Shown piece by piece: positions 23,391 through 35,262 of a DNA stretch of 64,000 nucleotides (its first letter is position 1; every line of letters begins with the position of its first letter). The translations under genes were made by a program, and so were the position numbers. The notes below the pieces were generated by a model. That model saw only the letters and a program-made list of their open reading frames with translations, did no database searches and was not told the origin of the DNA. The stretch comes from Formicarius rufipectus. Taxonomy: Eukaryota > Chordata > Aves > Passeriformes > Formicariidae. The stretch lies in contig VXAU01003997.1 in assembly GCA_013399695.1 (NCBI GenBank), forward strand, positions 558,001 to 622,000, written 5' to 3'.

Positions 23391-25111
23391 GTAATTCTAG
23401 ACGTAGCCAAAAATGGGCACAAAGTTGCTCTGTATGGCTGCAGCCCTTTATGGCTCAGGTTTTCATGCTGTGTCCAAACAGTGGGACAGACTGCTGTCAG
23501 CACACGCTGCACTTTTTGTCCAAGTCTCCCTGTTTCTCTTGTCATAACACCCTGGACTCAAGAAGATGCTTGCAAGCCGTTGCCAGCTGGGTCTCTTCTG
23601 TTGCTGTCACCTCCTCAGCCCTGTTCTCCTCCACCCACAAGTCACAGAAAGCCTCCAGGTATCTGCCTTCCTCCTTCCATCCTTGCTGCTGCCACAGCAT
23701 TAATTCCCACCACTAATTCCTGCCAGCTCGTGAGGTGAGCTCAGAGAGCCCATAAATTTATGTTTCGGTGATTTCCTCTGCTTTATGATTAGACCTCCGT
23801 TCATTAAATGAATTGAACACATATGCTGGTTTAGGAGTAGCAAAGCAGGTCCATGGAAAGCTGACAGTTCTTTCTCACCTGCTCCCACAGCCCAACCAAG
23901 CATCCCCCAGGCTGTGGAGTCCCAGCAAAGGTGAGGCAATCAGGGTTGGTTTTTTTTTGTGAGGGGAACTGCTTCAACAATTCAGTGTAAGATACCAGCC
24001 TTGCAGACGCTTCACTGATGTGATGCTTCCACATGTAAAACATTCCCATTGGTTTAGGTACTCCCTGTGCAAAGGACACGGTTGTCACCTCAGAGCAGGA
24101 GTTGCATTTCCAAATGTGAGTAAATAGAAGAGACAATGTTTACCTTCTGCTGCAAAACCAGCTTGCTAAAGAAGTGGCACAACATTGGAGTAAAAAAGGA
24201 GCAGAGTGTTCTTGTGCACACACTGCAATAAAGTGTGTATTTTTTTTTAGACAAATGTTTAAACAGTGGCAGGAATATTATCAATAATATAATTGTTATT
24301 TCTGAGCATATCTGTTGAAAGCTAACACTCAGATCCCAGTCATATTTGAATAACATCCCCAACCATTTGAACAGCGTCCAATTATCCCTTGGACCAAAAA
24401 GTAGTTCAGTCACTCTAAACTTAAAAATGCCAGAGCATCGTTTCCACGGAAGCCCAAAGACCCCAGTGACTCTGCATTTTGAGTTTTTACAGCTGTCAGT
24501 GGGGCTGAGCTTTGGTTAGCAGTTCATTCTTCATTTAGTAACCTGGTCCAAGCAGCAACACCGTGACAGTGCTGTTTCTAATTACCTCAAAGCCATCCCT
24601 GAGAGAGGAATGGCTCACAGGATTAAGAATAATCAGAGAATTATGACAACACAAGGCCCCTGCCAACCCCCTTGAGGCATTGTACAGTCTAGTTAGAAAC
24701 AAACTAAAAGACAGTTAAAACCACTTCATAACAAGCTCTTAAATCAAGCTGATAAAAGCAATTAAGTAAACACCAGGAAGGGAGAAGAGTGATTAAACTA
24801 AAGGGAAACATTGGCACAAGAACAAATGGGTATAACCTAGACAGGAACACATCTAGGATGGAAATTTGATAAGACTTCTCAAGTCTCCATGGACTGAGGT
24901 TCTTGCAGCAGCTGTTCAGCAGGAGCAAAGGGTAGGTGAGGCAATAATCTGAGCAGTTCTTAAGGTAGAATTCCACAGGTTTGTTGCTGGGATTGGTACA
25001 ATATTCCCTGAAACCACAGGAGTCGGGGAGGGTGGGGGTGGGAATGTGAAAAACTAGTTCAGAAGAGATGATAACTGAGAGTATGTGTGTACAAGTATCT
25101 GAAAAGGTCTG

Positions 25112-25201
25112 TCTGGAGTGCTGTGACCCATTGTGGGCACATCTGGAGTGCTGTGTCCAGGTCTGGGCACAGCTGGAGTGCTGTGTCCAGGTCTGGCTCC
25201 T
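25112..25201 (+). repeat. 30-bp unit repeated three times inside CR1
   Basis: Units at 25112, 25142 and 25172 each begin with 'ctggagtgctgtg' at their second base. Units two and three share 'tgtccaggtctgg'. The first unit is the most divergent. Confidence 0.92.
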
Positions 25202-25678
25202 CAGGACAAGAGGGACATGGAGCTCCTGGAGCGGGTCCAGCGGAGGCTGCGGAGATGCTGAAGGGACTGGAGCATCTCTGTGAGGAGGAAAGGCTGAGGG
25301 AGCTGGGGCTGTTCAGCCTCCAGAGGAGACCCTGAGAGGGGACCTGCCCCCCGTCTGTCAGTGCCTGCAGGGAGGGGGCAGAGCAGGGACCAGGCTCTGC
25401 TCGGGGTGCCCAGCAATGGCACAGCAGGGACGGGCAGGAACTGATGCCCAGCAAGTTCCACCTGCACAGGAGGAAGAACTTCTTTGCTGTGCAGTGCCCC
25501 AGCCCTGAACAGATTGCCCAGGGAGGGTGTGGAGTCTCCTCACTGGGGATATTCCAGAACCCTCTGGACACAGCCCTGTGCCCTGAGCTCTGGGATGGCC
25601 CTGCTGGAGCAGAGGTGGCACCAGATGCCCCACTGTGGTCCCTGCCAACCTAACCCATTGGATGATTCCTGTGGGATG
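25112..25678 (+). mobile_element. CR1 LINE 3' part with internal triplication
   Basis: About 570 bp of plus-sense CR1. The left end is a 30-bp unit repeated three times (25112-25201), followed by the ORF2 C-terminal region: 'gagctcctggagcgggtcca', 'ggctgagggagctggggctg', and a frame with KFHLHRRKNFFAVQCPSPEQ. It ends in a degraded CR1 tail near 25675. It matches the minus-sense copy at 8464-8813 almost throughout their shared 350 bp. Frameshifts and stops prevent any intact protein. Confidence 0.9.
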
Positions 25679-26530
25679 GAGCATTTGTGCCAGGCAAGCA
25701 TAAATGCTGCTGAAAAGGACTTGGTAAAGAGACCCAATGCTGACTGTGAATCTTCCATTATCCCTGTAGCTTGTCCAAATTTGTTGGAAACTGTTCATCC
25801 CTAGGAAAGTTAAGCCCTCCTGAATCACATCCTTGTACAGTTCAGAGGGACAACCCTGCTGTCAAGCATCTCCTTTCTCTTTACTTAGCTCTAATCCTGC
25901 AAATCCACCTCTTTTGATTTAATGGCTGCTCTGTGCATCCCACTTCCCTCCCATATCACTCTCCAGAGCTCTTCTTTTCAGCCCCTTCATCTGAGCCATT
26001 TTATCTCTGTAGAAGGTCTCCTCTAAGATACTCTTTTATTAATACTGCTTAGTCTGCTAATTGCCCAGGAGGATCATCTATCTCCTTCTCTTGGTGTGTT
26101 CAATTAGCCTGAATCTTATGAACACATTTTTTCCCACATTACCCATCCTCCCTTCTCCTTCTGTGCTTTGCTCTTCTCCTCCCCTCTACCCCGTGTCACC
26201 TTTCAGGAAGCAATATATTGTGCCCTCCTTTCACATCTCTGGCTTCCAGCCCACTTTGAAACTGAAATCCCCATTAGAAATGGAGACACAAATGATTAAA
26301 CAAATCTTCAAGCAGGAACAGGGTGTAGGAAAGTAATTAAATACTCTATAAATGCTGGAAAGCTGTAATGAAACTGCCACACCACCAAGCCGGTGGCTTG
26401 AGGAAGGTGCTGCCCAGGGAAGAGCTCAGTCCTGGCATTCAGGAAGAATTCCTACTGCCTGGAATTGTTTGTTTGAAGTCTCACATCTTAATTAAATGAT
26501 AGATTGTTGCAAGTTTATTTTATTCAAGGG
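25679..26530. other. Unannotated unique sequence
   Basis: C/T-rich between about 25870 and 26190, otherwise unremarkable. No gene or repeat family recognised. Confidence 0.5.
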
Positions 26531-26934
26531 ATGAGGAAAGGCTGAGAGCTGGGATTGTCCAGCCTGGAGAAGAGAAGGCTTTGGGGGGACCTCATTGTGG
26601 CCTCTCAGTGCCTGAGGGAGCCCACAGGGAAGATGGAGAGAGACTATTTCCAAGAGCTTGGAGTGACAGACAAGGGGGAATGGCTTCAGACTGACAGAGA
26701 GCAGGGTTAGATTGGATATTAGGAAGAAACTGTTCCCTGTGAAGGTGGGCAGGCCCTGGCACAGGTTGGGCAGAGAAGCTGTGGCTGCCCCATCCCTGGA
26801 AGTGTCCAAGGCCAGGTTGGATGGGGCTCTGAGCAACCTGGTCTAGTGGAAAGGGTCCCCACCCATGGCATGGGGTTGGAATGAGATGATCTTCAAGGTC
26901 TCTTCCAACCAGACCATTCTGTGCTTCTAGGATT
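26531..26934 (+). mobile_element. CR1 LINE 3' end, 5'-truncated
   Basis: Plus-sense CR1 of about 400 bp: 'attgtccagcctggagaaga', 'gggcagaga' and 'aagtgtccaaggccaggttgg', then the hallmark 'ggaatgagatgatcttcaag' and 'ccattctgtgctt' tail. It belongs to the same subfamily as 29839-30000, 34932-35135, 52555-53108 and 55204-55350. Confidence 0.92.
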
Positions 26935-27451
26935 GTAAGGAAATTTCACCCAAAAAATTGGAGACAAGTATTTATCCACTGTGTATCTTTGGAAGACTTT
27001 GGATATCTCTGGATAACACAGTCAAAGCAGTAGAAAACCCAACTGATTTCTGCTTCTGTGGCATGCTCAGTTGCATTAGAAGTTCCTGAATTATGTTTAA
27101 TTCCCTGTTTGGTAAATTCTGTGTTTTCAGGCAGACATTCCCCCTGCCTTAGTCACCTCTTCAGCTCTCTGCCTCTTCACTCTGTGCCAGTCCCTCCAGC
27201 CCCTTGATCAGTGCTGGGCTTTTTTCCCTTTGAACTCCATCCAGTTTTGCTCTGGTACATTTGTCCACTGAGGTTCCAGCAACCAGCAAAGGCACCTATC
27301 TGCAGCTTCAGAAATAGGTCTAAGTGCTGTGCAGCTGCAGTGTATCAGGAAAAGAGCTTGGAATGACTACTTTTCCCAAGGATTGCCATAAGCAATCGTA
27401 TCATACATGCAGGATGTTTAAAACTTTACTCCCTGAAGTAGTCTGTCAAAC

Positions 27452-27515
27452 CCTTTAGGTTTACTTGTATGAGTAAAGATAAAACATTGTGCAAATGCTC
27501 ACCTCTTGCATGTGT
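27452..27515. repeat. Possible ancient amniote repeat remnant
   Basis: The words 'ttacttgtatgagtaaag' and 'gtgcaaatgctcacc' resemble a motif I remember from old dispersed repeats of birds and turtles. This is pattern memory only. Confidence 0.25.
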
Positions 27516-28792
27516 GAATTGGGTGTATCTGCTAGATTTGGCATATTATGTTTTTCTGTTTCTTCCACAAGCTAAAGGAATAACTGTTAATGGAGGTGAC
27601 ATTCCCTGAACAGCTAACAGCCTGGGAAATAGTTCATTTCACTAGTTACATTCAAATAATTAAAACATGTTAATTATCTTTTTGTGTATTCCTTCTTGGT
27701 GTGTTTTTACTTTCTTCTGACTTCCAATTGCATTTTGAGCACTTTACAAAGGGGCTCGGTTTGTCTTGAAATCTGAATTGGCTTTTATGTAACTTTTTTC
27801 TGTTGCCTTATTTCTTTTTCCTAGCTCCTTTGGCCACCCTAACTCACCCTAACTTCAGACGTCATGTGGGGAATTGCTGCCAAGCCATGTCATATCACCT
27901 AGAACGTGACATGCAACCAAATTCTTCCCATGCCCGTCCTCTCCCTGAAACATCTCTTTTCTTTCTGGCATAGCTGCAAGATGCTGGTTTTATGCCAGCA
28001 AATATCCCAAGTACTAATATGGGTCTTATTCCAAACAATTTGTACAATGCTAGGAGCATCAAGTGGCCTGAGTCAGTCCCAGCATCTTCCTTTAGTTTAT
28101 TTCTTTTTATTTTTAAAGGCTTCTTAATTTCCCTTCTGCACTTGCACTTGGAGCTTTCTATCCACAGCTGTTCAGAACAGGATTTGTGGAGGCACATAAA
28201 GAACCTGCTGAAGACCTTCCTTAGGTCCCAATTTCTCAGGAGACCCATTTCTAGTGCTCTTTAGGCTGCTTTGTTTGTTGTTTTGTTTTGTTTTGTTTTT
28301 CCTAAAAGATTTGTTATCTTTAACTGCACACAATGGTACTGCAAATAGCAGATTCCATATTTTTACACATATTTAACATAGCAATGACTTTTCTTTTTTT
28401 AACTGCCTGAGGTACAGCCCATAAAATGTTACCCTGAATTTCTGTAATAGTAACTTTATCTATTGAGGAAGCAATTTCCTGAATCACAACTTTATCTTGC
28501 AATAAAAAAGTATTAGTGGTCCTTCTATTGCACGATGATTTAACCTACACTAAAAACCCCCTGGTGACAGATACATAACCAGAAAAGAGAATTCACCTGA
28601 TAAGGTATTTTCATGCAAGTTTTCATGGAGGTTTTGAAAGAATAAATTAAATCCATAAAAAGATATACATTATTTCTGAAAAAATAAAAGACACTGTCTC
28701 TAAAACCAGGTAATCAATCTTCAAGCATCAGTTAAGCCCAGAAGTTGCATTTTGATTAACAGACATTAGAGAATAGATATTAATGAAACATG

Positions 28793-28850
28793 AGATGTGG
28801 TGTGCTAGGGGAGACCAAAGATCCATCTGGCCCAAAATACAGGGAAAGAA
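28793..28850 (-). mobile_element. Old CR1-type fragment
   Basis: 'ggggagaccaaagatccatc' followed by 'tggcccaaaatac' resembles the 'gaccaaaggtccatctagcc' segment of old amniote CR1 elements, here heavily diverged. Confidence 0.5.
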
Positions 28851-29818
28851 TAAATGTACAGAAATCTGTATTCTGAGGTGCCACAGTATTTTACAATCAT
28901 AAACAAAAGCTTGCTTATCTGGAGGTTGTATCTTTAAGATGATGTTTAATATCTGTGTAGCCTCCAGGAGTTTCTCTTGCACCTTGCTAAGTGTGTCTAT
29001 ATATTTAGTGTACATAGTCTGGGATAATGAATTATGTCATTTGATTGAGTGCAAAAGCATTTCCTACTTTCATTTGAATCCTGCCTCTGGTATTCTTGTT
29101 TTGTAAGAAATGAGGCATTACCACTCCTCAGTTTCAGAACGTTTACTACTTTATGGATCTCCATCATAACTCGTGCTTGGCACATGGGCATCACTTCACC
29201 AGGCTGTGTTTTTACAACCTTTGAGCTTCTCATCTCTCTTCCCCTATTCCCGGACACCCAAGCCTGTAAAGAATATTTTAAGTCTTTTCACAACATCCTG
29301 CTATCTTCTGCAGAAACTCCACTTCTCAAGGCTGACAGAAAACAACCCAAGAGCAACCATAATACATGAACTTTCCCACACCTTAATATTCTTAGCACCT
29401 TCCAGCTTTAAAGCCAATCTCCAGTGAAATCAACTCTAAACCCCACTCTCCTCACCAATTGTCCATTTTCAACCCCTTCCTCCTCACACAGAGTAAGAAC
29501 CTGCCTTGATTAATGAATCCTGAATATCAATCACTTTTTGCCCAGGTACATTATTTTGCATTCATCAAAATTTCATTTCAACCTTTCTTCTGCTCAACCT
29601 CCTCACTTCAGAATCGTTTGTGAAGCTGCCTTTACTGGTGATTTCCTGTACCCACATGTCCCTTGGCTCCCAAGAAACTCTGAAAGGACTGTAAGACTTT
29701 AAATGCAGTTGAAGGACATGATGCACTTGCAGGACTTGATGCAAAATCAAAAATCCTCTGACAAATGGACTGAGTTTCTCTTCCTATCTCTCCATATTTC
29801 CTTGCATCCTATATCCTC

Positions 29819-29833
29819 TGTGTGTGTGTGTAT
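29819..29833. repeat. (TG)n short run
   Basis: About seven GT units directly before a CR1 fragment. Confidence 0.85.
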
Positions 29834-29838
29834 GCACA

Positions 29839-30000
29839 CTGGCACAGGTTGACTGCCCCATCCCTGGAAGTGTCCAAGGCCAGGTTGGGTGGGGCTCTGA
29901 GCAACCTGGGCTGGTGAAAGGTGTCCCTGCCCATGGCAGGGGGATGGAGTTTGATGATCCTTAAGGTCCCTTCCAACCCAGGCCAATCTATGATTCTATT
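29839..30000 (+). mobile_element. CR1 LINE 3' end fragment
   Basis: About 160 bp of plus-sense CR1: 'ggaagtgtccaaggccaggt', 'gagcaacctgggctggtg', 'cccttccaacccaggccaat', and a terminal 'tatgattctatt'. Compared with the 26531-26934 copy it lacks about 14 bp after 'ggcacaggtt'. Confidence 0.92.
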
Positions 30001-30745
30001 CTCCATCCTGGTTGCAATGCCCATGGAAAGCAGGTTATGGTTTGCAGTAACCTTTTCACATTTGGTGGTTCCTACCAGGATCTCCTTTCCCCCTCCCCAA
30101 GAGGAGCACTTCCAGCTGTTTTGACCTTCTCTCACCAGTCACATCTTTCAGGCATCCACTTGTTCTCACCACTTTACTCTGGACTTTCTTCAGCCACCCC
30201 ACCATGAGCATGAAATGGGTTTTTTTACCCACGTGCAACTAAGAGCAAAAAACCAGAGCAAAGGAGCACCAAATCAACGCCCCAGTGATTTGTGTCCCTT
30301 TCCCTGGAATTCGGTGGCACAGCGGGAAGACCAGGAAAAGAAAATCCCTGAGGCCTGACATTTGCTTGAACCGACCCTGCCACGTGGCCCTTTGCATACT
30401 GAGGGACGTTGTGTAGAGGAACAACACGGTCCAAGTTTCCAGAAGGGCTAAGAAATAAGCACCAAAAAGGGGTCTAATTTTCACTCCCAGAGTGAGTGCA
30501 TTGGTGGGGCTCAGGAGGCAGCAGGGAGTACAAGGATGGTTCCTTGTTTCGCTCTTTTGCCTGTGGCAAAACATTCCTCTATTAATTCATTGCTGTTTAT
30601 AAAGTGGTTTGACTTTCTCGGATGAAAGGGATGACATAAGTGCTTGGTCTTAGACCATTATTATTTATTTTTATTCCTCACTATTTTTCAGGCCAAGGAG
30701 CTATTAAAGGCCTCATAAAGTTTAGCATTTTAGCCTTTGTACTTT
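30001..30745. other. Unannotated unique sequence
   Basis: No repeat family or exon recognised. Confidence 0.5.
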
Positions 30746-30892
30746 GAAAAGAAAAGAAAAGAAAAGAAAAGAAAAGAAAAGAAAAGAAAAGAAAAGAAAA
30801 GAAAAGAAAAGAAAAGAAAAGAAAAGAAAAGAAAAGAGAAGAGAAGAAAAGAAAAGAGAAGAAAAGAAAAAAGAAAAGAAAAGAAAAAAAGA
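30746..30892 (+). repeat. (AAAAG)n pentanucleotide array, second copy
   Basis: About 147 bp of AAAAG units, perfect on the left and degenerate on the right (AGAAG, AAAAAAG). Same motif and orientation as 7309-7545. Confidence 0.97.
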
Positions 30893-33800
30893 GGTTCAAT
30901 CTCTGTAACATAACAGAGTTGTCTACTGTGCAGTACACAGAGAATTTTTATTTAAAGGAAAAATTAGAAACAGAAACCAAAATGATCTCTGAAGGTGGGG
31001 AAAAGTGGAATATTTCTAAGAAAGAGGTCACTGCTTGTCAGGATTTTTCACCTCTCCAAATTGGTGCAGTCCCAGTGATTTTGTTTGGGTACTCCATAGT
31101 TAACATTTTCACTTTCAAGCTCCAAGTTAATAAAACTTTTCGTGGTGCTCTCAATAAACCTTTATTTGGGGACTTGAAGGCTATTGTGTATACAACACAG
31201 ACAGGCACTCAAAAACTAGTGATGTGCAGGAATTAAGTTATGTGAACACATTAAAAGGGTCTAGGCCAGCACCTTGGTTCTGGTAAATGAACTTTGCTGT
31301 TTGGAAATAAGTGAGGTTATGCTGACCTGTGTCAAGCTGTCAATGTTGAAACTTGACTTACGCACTAAAATCAAAAAGAAATGAAAAAACCAAAGACTCA
31401 CAGAAGGGATTAAACTATATAATTGCAGGAAATAATGCACTGATGTTATTAACTAACATGTCCATGTCTCCATACACTTGAACTTCTCTTCTGAGTAGTG
31501 CCTTCCTTCTCAGCCATGCCAGAAAAGCTCATGATCCCCCTCAGTCAAACATTCAGTCATTCACACTGACTCTGTGAAATGGTTTTCTTTCATACTGTAA
31601 GATTTCTATTTCAGTACATCATGCCCAGGTTCCATCTTACAACCAAAAAAAGTAATAATTGCACTGTATGAGATTTAAAAAAAATTCATACAAAGCTATG
31701 GGATGGGATGGATTCTTTAAATCCTGGAAGGATTAGCATTGGTCATTCTCTGTAGGCTGGCCTAAGCTTTGTCTTAACTTCAGTGGCAGTAAATCTGATT
31801 TAAAACAAAGTGTGCAATGACTGTATTATTCTGCATTTGCCTGTTAAACCAACAGACTGACTCTTGACTTACACTAAACAACAGTGAAAGAGGTTCTTAC
31901 TGAGTTAAAAGATTAAACCTCTTGTTTTCATGTTTTTCCTCCTTCCTGGGGAAAACCTGTTTAGGATTAACTCTTCCTGGATAATCTCTGTGTGCAGTTT
32001 AAACATAACCAATTTTGAGTTCACTGTGAGAAAAGAAAACTTTGGCTGCAATACTGTGTCTTGCCTGACAAATTTTTACTCTGTTAACTACGAGAACATT
32101 GGAAATGTGGAAATGGAACTGCTTATGCTTCTCAGAGGGGTGATCTGTATTCATAACCAAACTACAAGAAAAGGGGATTAGGGATTATAAAATGTTCACT
32201 ATTTAAGAACTATGTACAATTAGAGTAGGAAATGTTCTCAAGATTGAGAATTTGCCTTGGAAAGGCCATTAACAAGAGGCATTTCCATTCAGATGAGTGG
32301 AAGATCAGGAGATGGTTTGAGGAAGACCTTCTTGGGGCTGTATATGTGAGTATGTAGGAGCCAAAAGCAGAATTTGAGGGGCAGAGTGTTTATTCAGTGA
32401 ATTAAACATGACACCCATACACACTATATCAAATAAGAACCCAAATGTTCTAACTCATTGCAAAATAATCTGCTTACTCTAACAGGTAGTTGTAACTCCA
32501 GGTTCTGTCCCTGGCTGTCTGAATTGACATGCTACTACCAACACTGTTTCCTTAAGCACTAAAAGTCAAAGAACTGCCTCCAGTTCTGTCTTGCACTTGA
32601 CTGAACATGTTGTCAGAGCCTCTTAAATGTTAATAGTTAACAACAAGTGCAAAAACCAAGCTCTGTTTGCAGACATCTTCACTCAGCTTAAGGATAATGA
32701 ATTTCCACTTAAGGGTGTAGTTGTGGCTTGTATTAAAGTGGAAATTTACTACAGAAACATATGAGGAAGATGAAAGTCATCTTGCAAACACCATTGTTAA
32801 TGATTCATAGGTCATTTTTTGCTAGATAGTTTTATGAAATAGTTGTTTAAAACAGTAACAGAGCTGGCATCACACAGAGAAGCAGACCACATTAAACCTC
32901 AGCCACATCTAATAGGAGAGTGAGTCAGAGAAGTTTGTGCAATGTGAAGGCTTTTCCTGAAATTTCTGGACATCTGCCTCACTGGCTCATTACAGCTTCT
33001 GGAAATTGCTTAAAGAAGCAATAACATAAAACTACAGCAGTATTTTAAAGCAATAGAAATTTTCTCTGACAAACGGAAGACACTTTGTGAAATTTATTGG
33101 CAAATTAAAAAGCAAAATTTGCATCCCACGGTGGAATGATAAAATATTATTAGACACTCAGAGAGAAAGAGAAAATGGAAGTAATATGGATATAATAATA
33201 TGTGTCCTCAAGAGCTTAAGAAGTCCATTAAGTAACATTTTAACAATAACAAAAAGAAATGTGATAGAGCCTGCTCAAAACATAGGAAGTGGTTTCTTCA
33301 GTACTTGTGAGCTTCTGTGTGTGGTAAACCTTACTTGATGAAACTTAGAAAATTTGTCAGCCCACAGCTTGTAAATTAGTTCCCATTGCCTGGCTGAGCA
33401 GTGTCCTGCAAACCCTGCTGAGCAACAGCCCCCTGGGACTGGGCACTCTTCCAGCTGAGCATGGAAAGGCCAGAGACCTTGTCAAGTCAGCACACACAGC
33501 TCTGTAACTGCCCAGAAATCCTGCCAGACCCTTTTCAGGCAGTCTGGCTGAAGAAGATGCTGCATCTATTTTTTTTCATAAGGATCAGCACATGCATGGC
33601 TTTTGAAATCTAGACAAAGCCTTTTTTTCACATGACATCGGGATGTGGGGTGGGGGTGTTGGTGGGGGTGTTAATTTTCTAGCTGTGTTTCATTTCATGA
33701 GGTTTGTAAGTTCTGTTGGTGCAGATTGTACACTGTATTGTACACTATTATTTCACATTGGTGTCTTACAGGTATCCAGACAATGCCAGATATTTAGGCA

Positions 33801-34931
33801 ACCCTTGTGATTAAAGGAGCAGCAGCTCCAGGAATGTATTCGGTCATCCCAGGAAAATGGGATGAGCTGCCACTTTAGGTATCCTCCTCCATGAGCTGCA
33901 GAGGAAGTCTTGGCAGACTTAGTGTGCCCTAAATGCCTTGCCTATATCTGTGAAGTTATGTGAGATGAATGCAGACCTTCACATGATTCTACTAATTGTT
34001 TTAACGAGCAAGTGGAACATGGAACTCTTCGTATTTGACAGTTTTCAGAGATATTGTTTTGTCAGATTGAAACTTTATTGAGATTCTGAAATAAATTTTG
34101 ACCCATGGAATGATTGTTAGGAATGGAAATTATATTTTCTTGCCAACAGAAGGTATAACAAACAGGCAGAAGATAGGTCTTGGTGACCCTAAAGGTCTGG
34201 GTGACTTGATGAAGGGAAATGATGCAAACTACAGAAACACTAAGTAGAACCAAACATTAGGGTACCTTCTCCTAAATCACGTTCTCTTATCCTAAATGTC
34301 TCTTCCACTAACTTGCTTTCTCATAAGGCCTTTTTTTCTCCTGAGGATTAAATAAAGTTCCTCCTTACTTCCTTTCAAACTGATTTCAGGACTTAACCGT
34401 AATTTGAGTTAGAGTTTCTGAAAACAGGGGGTACAACATCAGAACCATGAACCATTCTGTGAACCATAACTCTCTTCTTCCCACAGAGAACCAACCAATT
34501 CCTACTAAAATCTGCCTACATACAGCCCAGTTGCATTCACTGAGTTAAGTGCAAATGGTCTGGTGGCAGAGAGAGGCTTTAGTGGCAAAACCTCGACAGA
34601 GTGTGGATTGTGAGGAAAGGTTATTTGGGGTCGTGGCTGGCAACCCTTCATTGCTACTGAAGGAAAAGCAGCAAGTGCAGGGGCACTTCAAGAGGTTCAC
34701 ATTTCCAGTGTTCAGGTGCTGTGTTGGTGCCCATTTCAGTAGTGATGCCAGAGATTGTTTTACCAGGGATATTGTCAGTTGGGAGCAAGTAAAGATGGAA
34801 ACCTGTGTGAAAGGGTGCTAAAATTGAGTAGGTGAGGAGTTACTTTTTGACTAAATGCAGCTCATTGCATGTGTTTCAAACACCAGGTTTGCTTTGCCAC
34901 GGAACAAGGAGCTAGATAGAAGGTTCCTCTT
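30893..34931. other. Unannotated A/T-rich sequence
   Basis: About 4 kb without a recognised repeat or gene. The longest frames (105 codons at 30919-31236, and 83 codons at 31930-32181 and 33087-33338) are A/T-biased and have no domain. A frame at 34549-34821 (90 codons) has more even composition, but I cannot identify it and see no flanking splice pattern. Confidence 0.45.
33640..33668 (+). other. G-quadruplex-type motif
   Basis: Four G-tracts of 3, 4, 5 and 5 residues on the plus strand, separated by loops of 4, 1 and 7 bases. Fits the usual sequence rule for an intramolecular quadruplex. Confidence 0.6.
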
Positions 34932-35135
34932 AGAATCATAGAATGGTCAGGGTTAGAAGGGACTTTGAATATCAGCTACTTCCACCCCCCCTGCCATAGG
35001 CAGGGACACCTTCCACCAGCCCAGGTTGCTCAGAGCCCCATCCAACCTGGCCTTGGACACTTCCAGGGATGGGGCAGCCACAGCTTCTCTGCCCAACCTG
35101 TGCCAGGGCCTGCCCACCCTCACAGGGAAGAATTC
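34932..35135 (-). mobile_element. CR1 LINE 3' end, joined to another repeat
   Basis: Minus-sense CR1: starts 'agaatcatagaatggtcagg' and continues through 'ccaggttgctcagagcccca' and 'tggccttggacacttccagg'. After 'ctcacagggaagaattct' it departs from the family sequence, where related copies here continue with a 'aatatccaat' segment. Confidence 0.9.
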
Positions 35136-35262
35136 TGGGATGGACCATGTCCAGCCTCTCCCCCACCAGCACCCCCAAGTCCTTCTCCCCAGGGCTGCTC
35201 CATCTGCTCATCCCCAGCCTGGGGTGGCACCAGGGGTTGTCCCTGGTCTTGGTCAGCACTTG
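35136..35262 (-). repeat. Second repeat fragment abutting CR1
   Basis: 'cagcacccccaagtccttct' and 'cagggctgctccatctgctc' match a dispersed bird repeat segment I remember from other loci, not the normal continuation of the adjoining CR1. It could be a more 5' piece of a CR1 brought next to the 3' end by deletion, or a separate element. Orientation is inferred from the neighbouring CR1. Confidence 0.5.

Larger units (their letters stand above)
20761..25111. other. Unannotated sequence
   Basis: About 4.35 kb without a recognised gene or repeat family. It includes a very A/T-rich stretch at 21090-21240, a GT/AC inverted repeat at 22380-22424 and a 20-base T-run at 23371-23390. The longest frame (156 codons, 23268-23738) crosses the T-run and has no domain. 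Confidence 0.45.
26935..29838. other. Unannotated sequence
   Basis: About 2.9 kb without a recognised gene. It contains possible ancient repeat remnants at 27452-27515 and 28793-28850. The largest frame is 117 codons on the minus strand (27895-28248), with no recognisable domain. Confidence 0.45.

Noticed and set aside
23268..23738. 156-codon frame
   Set aside because: Includes a run of Phe codons from a 20-base T-run and shows no domain.
25112..25201. Regularly spaced 30-bp repeats, CRISPR-like at first sight
   Set aside because: The units are directly adjacent without spacers and lie inside a CR1 element in vertebrate DNA.
25059..25828. 170- and 156-codon minus-strand frames
   Set aside because: Antisense to a CR1 copy; G+C-rich transposon sequence has few stop codons.
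30681..30938. 85-codon Phe/Ser-rich frame
   Set aside because: Translation of the second (AAAAG)n array.
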